Positions 6,523 through 10,375 of a stretch of 10,375 nt of DNA are shown here, one piece after another. How positions within the stretch are numbered: position 1 is the first letter of the stretch; the number at the start of each line of letters is the position of its first letter. The DNA is from Methylococcaceae bacterium. Lineage in GTDB: Bacteria > Pseudomonadota > Gammaproteobacteria > Methylococcales > Methylococcaceae. The notes below the pieces were generated by a model. That model had not been told where the DNA came from, searched no databases, and saw only the letters and a program-made list of their open reading frames with translations. The stretch lies in the NCBI GenBank assembly GCA_012026715.1, contig VEPB01000006.1, positions 1 through 10,375 of the forward strand, read 5' to 3'. Made by a program: the position numbers and the translations under genes.

Positions 6523-6951
6523 ATGAAAGCGCGCGTGCGGTGGGTCGAAAAGGCAAAGTTCCTGGGCGAGTCCGGCAGCGGCCATTCCGTGTTGATGGAC
6601 GGCCCGCCGGAGGCCGGCGGCGAGAACCTGGGGGTGCGCCCCATGGAGATGCTGTTGCTGGGCATGGGTGGCTGTACCGCGTTCGATGTGGTCCATATCC
6701 TGAAGAAAGGCCGCCATGATGTCGCCGGCTGCGAGCTGGAAATGGAAGCGGAGAGGGCCGACGGCGACCCCAAGGTGTTCACCCGGATCAACATCCACTA
6801 CCGGGTGAGCGGACGCGGCTTGAAGGAGGCCGTGGTCCAGCGTGCGGTCGAATTGTCCGCGGAAAAATACTGCTCGGCGTCCATCATGCTGGGCAAGACC
6901 GCGGAAATCACGCACTCGTTCGACGTCGTGGAATCGGGGCAAGGCGCATAA
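6523..6951 (+). CDS. yhfA: OsmC/Ohr-superfamily protein, YhfA type
   Basis: This 142-residue protein has the OsmC-like layout. An N-terminal beta region (MKARVRWVEKAKFLGESGSG) is followed by the helix-start motif RPMEMLLLGMGGCTAFDVV with Cys51. A second half carries EKYCSASIML with Cys117. The two cysteines match the peroxidatic/resolving pair of OsmC and Ohr hydroperoxide reductases, and Glu42 before Cys51 matches the conserved PxE position. The E. coli yhfA product next to crp belongs to this branch, and Pseudomonas keeps an OsmC gene between vfr and speD. Thiol-dependent reduction of organic hydroperoxides is therefore the family inference; the actual substrate is not shown. The ATG at 6523 has a modest AGGG site six bases inside the upstream leader. 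The gene probably runs on into speD, 78 bases downstream. Confidence 0.9.
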   Translation: MKARVRWVEKAKFLGESGSGHSVLMDGPPEAGGENLGVRPMEMLLLGMGGCTAFDVVHILKKGRHDVAGCELEMEAERADGDPKVFTRINIHYRVSGRGLKEAVVQRAVELSAEKYCSASIMLGKTAEITHSFDVVESGQGA

Positions 6952-6964
6952 AGCGCCGCGTTTT
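6943..6964 (+). terminator. weak intrinsic terminator candidate at the end of the OsmC gene
   Basis: GGCGC (6943-6947), a loop ATAAA that contains the stop codon, and GCGCC (6953-6957) are followed after GCG by TTTT (6961-6964). The 5-bp stem and the gap before the T run make it a poor terminator, so partial readthrough into speD is likely. Confidence 0.35.
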
Positions 6965-7029
6965 ACTTAAATCCTTGCGGCCGCGAGATGTCGATGGGCG
7001 CGTTACACAACGGGGTGATCTCTACATCG

Positions 7030-7839
7030 ATGGACAAGTTGCAGTTGCACGGTTTCAACAACTTAACCAAGTCGCTTAGCTTCAACATCTACGACATTTG
7101 CTATGCCAAGTCGGAGCAGCAGCAGCGGCGCTACATCGAATACATCGACGAGGCTTACAGCGCCAAGCGGCTCACGCAAATCCTCACCGACGTGACCGCG
7201 ATCATCGGCGCCGAGATCCTCAACATCGCCCGGCAGGACTACGAGCCCCAAGGCGCCAGCGTCACCATGCTGATCTCGGAGGGCCACGACCTGCCCGCGT
7301 CCATGACCACGTCCGATAGCAACTCGGAAGCGCCGGGGCCGCTGCCGGACGCGGTGGTGGCGCACCTCAACAAGAGCCACATCACCGTCCACACCTACCC
7401 GGAGAGCCATCCCCACAACGGCATCAGCACCTTCCGGGCGGATATCGACGTGTCCACCTGTGGCCGCATCTCGCCCCTGAAAGCCCTGAACTACCTGATC
7501 CGCAGCTTCGAGTCGGACATCGTCATCATGGACTACCGGGTGCGCGGCTTTACCCGCGACATCAGCGGCCAGAAACATTACATCGACCACGAGATCACCT
7601 CCATCCAGAACTACATCGCCGACGCCACCGCCGACCGTTACCAGATGATCGACGTCAACGTCTACCAGGAGAAGATCTTCCACACCAAGATGATCCTGAA
7701 GGACTTCAACCTGGACAACTACCTGTTCCAGACCGACAAGGAAGAGCTGGGCGAGACCGAGCGCCAGGCGGTCCAGAAACAGCTGCGCCAGGAGATGGCG
7801 GAAATCTTCTACGGCCGCAACTACAAGCTGCGGCGCTGA
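7030..7839 (+). CDS. speD: S-adenosylmethionine decarboxylase proenzyme
   Basis: SpeD decarboxylates S-adenosylmethionine to give the aminopropyl donor for spermidine. From the ATG at 7030 it has 269 residues (E. coli 264) and starts MDKLQLHGFNNLTKSL, matching E. coli MKKLKLHGFNNLTKSL without gaps. An upstream in-frame ATG at 6988 would add 14 residues with no counterpart in the family, so I prefer 7030; the GGGGTGA site lies about 11 bases before it. Self-cleavage occurs at the Lys-Ser bond in LNKSHITVHTYPESHPHNG (Ser116 in this numbering), and that serine becomes the pyruvoyl cofactor. Later blocks FRADIDVSTCGRISPLKAL, DYRVRGFTRDISG and VNVYQEKIFHTKMILKDF are nearly identical to the enterobacterial enzyme. 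This is the class 1B bacterial form. No speE is visible nearby. The position after crp and osmC is conserved in pseudomonads. Confidence 0.97.
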   Translation: MDKLQLHGFNNLTKSLSFNIYDICYAKSEQQQRRYIEYIDEAYSAKRLTQILTDVTAIIGAEILNIARQDYEPQGASVTMLISEGHDLPASMTTSDSNSEAPGPLPDAVVAHLNKSHITVHTYPESHPHNGISTFRADIDVSTCGRISPLKALNYLIRSFESDIVIMDYRVRGFTRDISGQKHYIDHEITSIQNYIADATADRYQMIDVNVYQEKIFHTKMILKDFNLDNYLFQTDKEELGETERQAVQKQLRQEMAEIFYGRNYKLRR

Positions 7840-7847
7840 CGATTCCC

Positions 7848-7873
7848 GGGCGGCGCCTCTCGCGCCGTCCTTT
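7848..7873 (+). terminator. intrinsic terminator after speD
   Basis: GGGCGGCGC (7848-7856) pairs over nine positions, one of them G-U, with GCGCCGTCC (7862-7870) around a CTCTC loop. TTT then ACCT follow. It starts 9 bases after the speD stop. The 3' arm (7863-7868, CGCCGT) can instead pair with ACGGCG at 7879-7884, which is followed by G and TTTT, giving a second, competing hairpin. Confidence 0.7.
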
Positions 7874-7895
7874 ACCTCACGGCGGTTTTCCCTTA

Positions 7896-7934
7896 AGTTG
7901 GCGGAAACGACCAACTCGACGAGGATTTCCGCCA
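7896..7934 (+). promoter_or_regulatory. competing hairpins over the gcvH ribosome site and start codon
   Basis: Two inverted repeats overlap. TGGCGGAAA (7899-7907) pairs perfectly with TTTCCGCCA (7926-7934). The stem ends in the A of the gcvH ATG and leaves the GAGGA ribosome site (7921-7925) in the 18-base loop. AGTTGG (7896-7901) pairs with CCAACT (7911-7916). They share 7899-7901, so only one can form at a time. This is the arrangement of a translational switch, but no riboswitch class is recognised and the transcription start is unknown. A weak promoter (TTTACC, 17 bases, TAAGTT) is possible at 7871-7899; if used, its transcript would lack part of this structure. Confidence 0.4.
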
Positions 7935-8317
7935 TGAGCAGCTTCCCCAGCGACCTGAAATACGCCAAGTCCCACGAATGGGCGCGGTCGGCCCCCGATG
8001 GGACGGTGACGGTGGGCATCACCGACCATGCCCAGGAACAGCTGGGCGACATCGTCTACATCGAACTGCCGGTGGCCGGCCGCGCCGTCAAGGCGGGCGA
8101 ATCCTGCGCCGTGATCGAATCGGTCAAGGCCGCGTCCGACATCTACAGCCCGATTTCGGGCACCATCACCGAAGTCAATGGCGAACTGGCCAATTCCCCC
8201 GAGTCGGTCAACCGCGACGCCTACGCCGGCTGGCTGTTCAAGGTCCAGGCCAGCGCCCCGTCCGAACTGGCTGCCCTGCTGGACGCCGACGGCTACCGCG
8301 CCTCCGTCGGCGAGTAG
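7934..8317 (+). CDS. gcvH: glycine cleavage system H protein
   Basis: GcvH is the 127-residue lipoyl carrier of the glycine cleavage system. It shuttles the aminomethyl group from the P protein to the T protein and is reoxidised by the L protein. The N-terminus SDLKYAKSHEWAR and the block GITDHAQEQLGDIVYIELP are family hallmarks. The lipoylated lysine is Lys65 in ESVKAASDIYSPISG. The ATG at 7934 is preceded by a good GAGGA site; an upstream in-frame ATG at 7898 lies inside the leader hairpins and has no family support. gcvPA begins 4 bases after the stop, so the two are cotranscribed. gcvT is not in the window. Confidence 0.98.
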   Translation: MSSFPSDLKYAKSHEWARSAPDGTVTVGITDHAQEQLGDIVYIELPVAGRAVKAGESCAVIESVKAASDIYSPISGTITEVNGELANSPESVNRDAYAGWLFKVQASAPSELAALLDADGYRASVGE

Positions 8318-8321
8318 CGCC

Positions 8322-9674
8322 ATGCCCTTCATCCCCCATACCGAAGAAGACGTCGCCGCCATGCTGGCCACCATCGGCGTCGCCGAGGTGGAGCAGCTGT
8401 TCGACGAGATTCCCCCGGAGCTGCGCGCAGCGCCTTTGAACCTGCCGGAAGGGCTGTCGGAGATGGCGGTCGGGCGGCTGATGGCGGAGCGGGGCGAGCA
8501 GAACCGGCCGCTGCTGTGCTTTGCCGGAGCCGGCGCTTACGAACACCACATCCCGGCGGCGGTGTGGGAGATCGCCCAGCGCGGCGAGTTCTACAGCTCC
8601 TACACCCCTTACCAGGCCGAGGCCAGCCAGGGCACCCTGCAGGTGCTGTATGAGTATCAGAGCATGATGGCGGGGCTGACCGGGCTTGATGTCTCGAACG
8701 GGTCCCTCTACGACGGCGCCTCGGCTCTCGCCGAAGCCGTCCTGATGGCGCTGCGGATCAATCCTCGCAGCCGCCGCATCCTGCTGCCGCGCACGGTCCA
8801 TCCGCGCTACCGCCAGGTGGTTCGGACCCTGGTGGGTCGGCAGGGGGTCGAACTGATCGAGCTGCCTTTCGATCCGGCCGAGGGCAGGATCGATCCCGCC
8901 TCCCTGGCTGCCTATGAGAGCCTGGAGGCCACTGCCCTGGTGATTCCGCAGCCCAATTTCTTCGGGGTGCTGGAGGAAGTGGACGAACTTACCGACTGGG
9001 CCAACCGCACCGGGGCGCTTGCCATCGGCCTGGTGAATCCGGTGTCGCTGGGATTGCTCAAGCCTCCCGGTGCTTGGGGCAGCGACGGCGCAGCGATCGC
9101 CTGCGGCGATGGACAGCCCTTCGGTGCGCCCCTCAACGGCGGCGGACCTTACTTCGGCTTCCTGTGCTGCCGCAAGCGCGACATCCACCAACTACCGGGT
9201 CGTCTGGTCGGCGCCACCGTCGACCGCGACGGCAAGCCCGGCTTCACGCTGACTCTTCAGGCCCGCGAGCAGCACATCCGGCGCGCCAAGGCGACCTCCA
9301 ACATCTGCACCAATCAGGGCCTGCTGGCGACCGCCGCCGCCATCCATTTATCCCTGCTGGGCCCGCAAGGCGTGCGCGGGGTCGCGCTGCAGTGCCACGG
9401 CCAGACCCGCAAGCTGGCTGCCCGGTTGGGCGGGATTGCCGGGGTCGAAGCGGCGTTCAAAGGGCCATATTTCCACGAATGGGCTTACCGGATCAACCGG
9501 CCGGCCGGCGGCGTACTGGAGCGGCTGATGGCGGAGGGCATCCTGGCGGGCTGCGAGTTGTCGCGGGATTACCCCGACCTGGGCTCCGCCATTCTCACCT
9601 GCGCCACCGAAACCCGCGAAGACGCCGACATCGAGGCCTATGGCGCGGCGTTGGAGCGGGTGTTGGCAGCGTAG
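8322..9674 (+). CDS. gcvPA: glycine dehydrogenase (decarboxylating) subunit 1, P-protein alpha
   Basis: This 450-residue protein is the N-terminal half of the glycine decarboxylase in organisms with a split P protein. GcvPA pairs with GcvPB, which carries the PLP-binding lysine. Together they decarboxylate glycine and load the aminomethyl group on GcvH. The start MPFIPHTEEDVAAMLATIGV, the block EFYSSYTPYQAEASQGTLQ (from about residue 89) and the later NGSLYDGASALAEA (126-139) are typical of GcvPA, as is the full length of about 450. Start at 8322 is set by this match and by the 4-base spacing from gcvH; only a weak GGCGAG site precedes it. The expected gcvPB does not follow: the next gene is hypE, after a repeat. 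The beta subunit must lie elsewhere if the enzyme is functional. Confidence 0.97.
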   Translation: MPFIPHTEEDVAAMLATIGVAEVEQLFDEIPPELRAAPLNLPEGLSEMAVGRLMAERGEQNRPLLCFAGAGAYEHHIPAAVWEIAQRGEFYSSYTPYQAEASQGTLQVLYEYQSMMAGLTGLDVSNGSLYDGASALAEAVLMALRINPRSRRILLPRTVHPRYRQVVRTLVGRQGVELIELPFDPAEGRIDPASLAAYESLEATALVIPQPNFFGVLEEVDELTDWANRTGALAIGLVNPVSLGLLKPPGAWGSDGAAIACGDGQPFGAPLNGGGPYFGFLCCRKRDIHQLPGRLVGATVDRDGKPGFTLTLQAREQHIRRAKATSNICTNQGLLATAAAIHLSLLGPQGVRGVALQCHGQTRKLAARLGGIAGVEAAFKGPYFHEWAYRINRPAGGVLERLMAEGILAGCELSRDYPDLGSAILTCATETREDADIEAYGAALERVLAA

Positions 9675-9677
9675 GGA

Positions 9678-9709
9678 CGTAGCCCGCATGCAGCGCAGCG
9701 GAATGCGGG
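9678..9709 (+). repeat. REP-like intergenic stem-loop
   Basis: CCCGCAT (9683-9689) and ATGCGGG (9703-9709) form a perfect 7-bp stem around a 13-base loop with an internal GCAGC-GCAGC doublet. CGTAG leads in. From memory this matches a widespread gammaproteobacterial intergenic repeat of the form GTAGCCCGGAT-loop-ATCCGGG. Here G/C is exchanged in both arms so pairing is kept. It starts 3 bases after the gcvPA stop and could also act as a transcript end or stabiliser. The adjacent GGGG-ACTTT-CCCC (9707-9719) can form a smaller competing hairpin. Only one copy is in the window, so repetition itself cannot be shown. Confidence 0.6.
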
Positions 9710-9737
9710 GACTTTCCCCCCCAAACACTTCCCAACC

Positions 9738-10375
9738 ATGACGGCCAAATCGCAATTCCCCAAGCTCGACATCAAGCACGGCCGGGTCGACCTGCGCCAC
9801 GGCAGCGGCGGCCGCGCCATGGCCCAGCTGATCGAACAGCTGTTCGTCAAGCACCTGGACAACGAGTTGCTGCGGCGCGGCAATGACCAGGCCAGTTTCA
9901 CGGTCGGCGGCGGGCGCATGGTGATGAGCACCGATGCCCATGTCATCGCGCCGCTGTTCTTTCCCGGCGGCGACATCGGTTCCCTGGCGGTGCACGGCAC
10001 CATCAACGACGTGGCTATGGCCGGCGCCCGGCCGCTCTATCTGGCCGCTGCCTTCGTGCTGGAGGAGGGCTTTCCCCTGGCCGACCTGGAACGTATCGTC
10101 GTCAGCATGGCTCACGCAGCGAACCAGGCTGGCGTGCCGGTGGTGACCGGCGATACCAAGGTGGTGGAGAAGGGCAAGGGCGACGGGGTGTTCATCACCA
10201 CAACCGGGATCGGCGTGGTGCCGGAGGACGTGCAGATTTCCGGCGATCTGGCGCGGCCCGGCGACGTCATCCTGCTGAGCGGCAGCATCGGCGACCACGG
10301 CGTGGCGGTGATGGCCAGCCGCGAGAACCTGGAATTCGAAACCACCGTGCAGTCCGACAGCGCGGCTCTCCACAC
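9738..10375 (+). CDS. hypE: [NiFe]-hydrogenase maturation protein HypE, cut by right edge
   Basis: The frame is open from the ATG at 9738 to the window end (212 full codons; HypE is usually about 330-350 residues). HypE takes a carbamoyl group from HypF on its C-terminal cysteine, dehydrates it with ATP to a thiocyanate, and donates the cyanide ligand for the Fe site through HypCD. The visible part is the AIRS-type ATP-binding N domain and the start of the C domain. Motifs are HGSGGRAM (21-28), STDAHVIAPLFFPGGDIG (64-81), TINDVAMAGARP (88-99), TGDTKVVEKGKGDG (137-150) and GDHG (185-188). The C-terminal PRxC tail lies outside. The leader is pyrimidine-rich with no ribosome site. Upstream lies gcvPA, not hypD, so the usual hyp order is not kept on this side. 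Confidence 0.95.
   Translation, partial: MTAKSQFPKLDIKHGRVDLRHGSGGRAMAQLIEQLFVKHLDNELLRRGNDQASFTVGGGRMVMSTDAHVIAPLFFPGGDIGSLAVHGTINDVAMAGARPLYLAAAFVLEEGFPLADLERIVVSMAHAANQAGVPVVTGDTKVVEKGKGDGVFITTTGIGVVPEDVQISGDLARPGDVILLSGSIGDHGVAVMASRENLEFETTVQSDSAALH

Noticed and set aside
7840..7933. Glycine riboswitch ahead of gcvH
   Set aside because: The gap is only 94 bases and is filled by a terminator and short hairpins. The conserved glycine aptamer core sequences are not seen.
7063..8052. A 329-codon - strand frame covering speD and the start of gcvH
   Set aside because: It overlaps two near-perfect family matches on the + strand and its V/D/L/G-rich translation resembles no protein family.
9348..10373. 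A 341-codon - strand frame over the gcvPA end and hypE
   Set aside because: The + strand carries unmistakable GcvPA and HypE motifs, and the antisense product is histidine/glutamine/arginine-rich without motifs.

Overview
The window is a GC-rich, densely coded piece of a bacterial chromosome. Gene content and order point to a gammaproteobacterium. The strongest markers are the rsmD-coaD-ferredoxin order, the CRP/OsmC/SpeD cluster known from Pseudomonas (vfr-OsmC-speD) and in part from E. coli (crp-yhfA), and proteins close to E. coli CoaD and SpeD. A methanotroph or another autotrophic gammaproteobacterium would fit the hydrogenase maturation gene and the split glycine decarboxylase, but the sequence alone does not settle the genus.

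Layout, left to right. (1) 1-954, + strand: the 3' end of rsmD, then coaD and a YfhL-type 2[4Fe-4S] ferredoxin, tightly packed. (2) 955-1203: a 249-base gap with no convincing gene. (3) 1204-5656, + strand: uppP, a BatB/BatC-like fusion (von Willebrand A plus TPR plus a long low-complexity tail) and batD. These three have overlapping or near-touching ends and look like one envelope-related transcript. MoxR, DUF58 and BatA, the usual partners, are absent here. (4) 5670-6320, - strand: a CRP-family regulator resembling Xanthomonas Clp, convergent with batD. (5) 6321-7839, + strand: a divergent regulatory region with a possible 10-codon leader ORF, then an OsmC/YhfA-type peroxidase-like gene and speD, closed by a clear intrinsic terminator. 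(6) 7840-9674, + strand: a short leader rich in competing hairpins, then gcvH and gcvPA of the glycine cleavage system. (7) 9678-9709: a REP-like stem-loop repeat. (8) 9738-end: the first two-thirds or so of hypE ([NiFe]-hydrogenase maturation), cut by the window edge.

Most of this is core metabolism. CoaD makes dephospho-CoA, UppP recycles the cell-wall lipid carrier, SpeD makes the aminopropyl donor for spermidine, and GcvH/GcvPA handle glycine-derived one-carbon units. No mobile element, CRISPR array, RNA gene or obvious defence system is visible. The points most worth a second look are a BatB-like vWA domain that has lost key metal-site residues in a cut-down bat operon, a CRP-family sensor with an acidic residue at the cAMP-phosphate position, a set of mutually exclusive hairpins immediately upstream of gcvH, and a leader ORF with a consensus ribosome site ahead of the OsmC gene.
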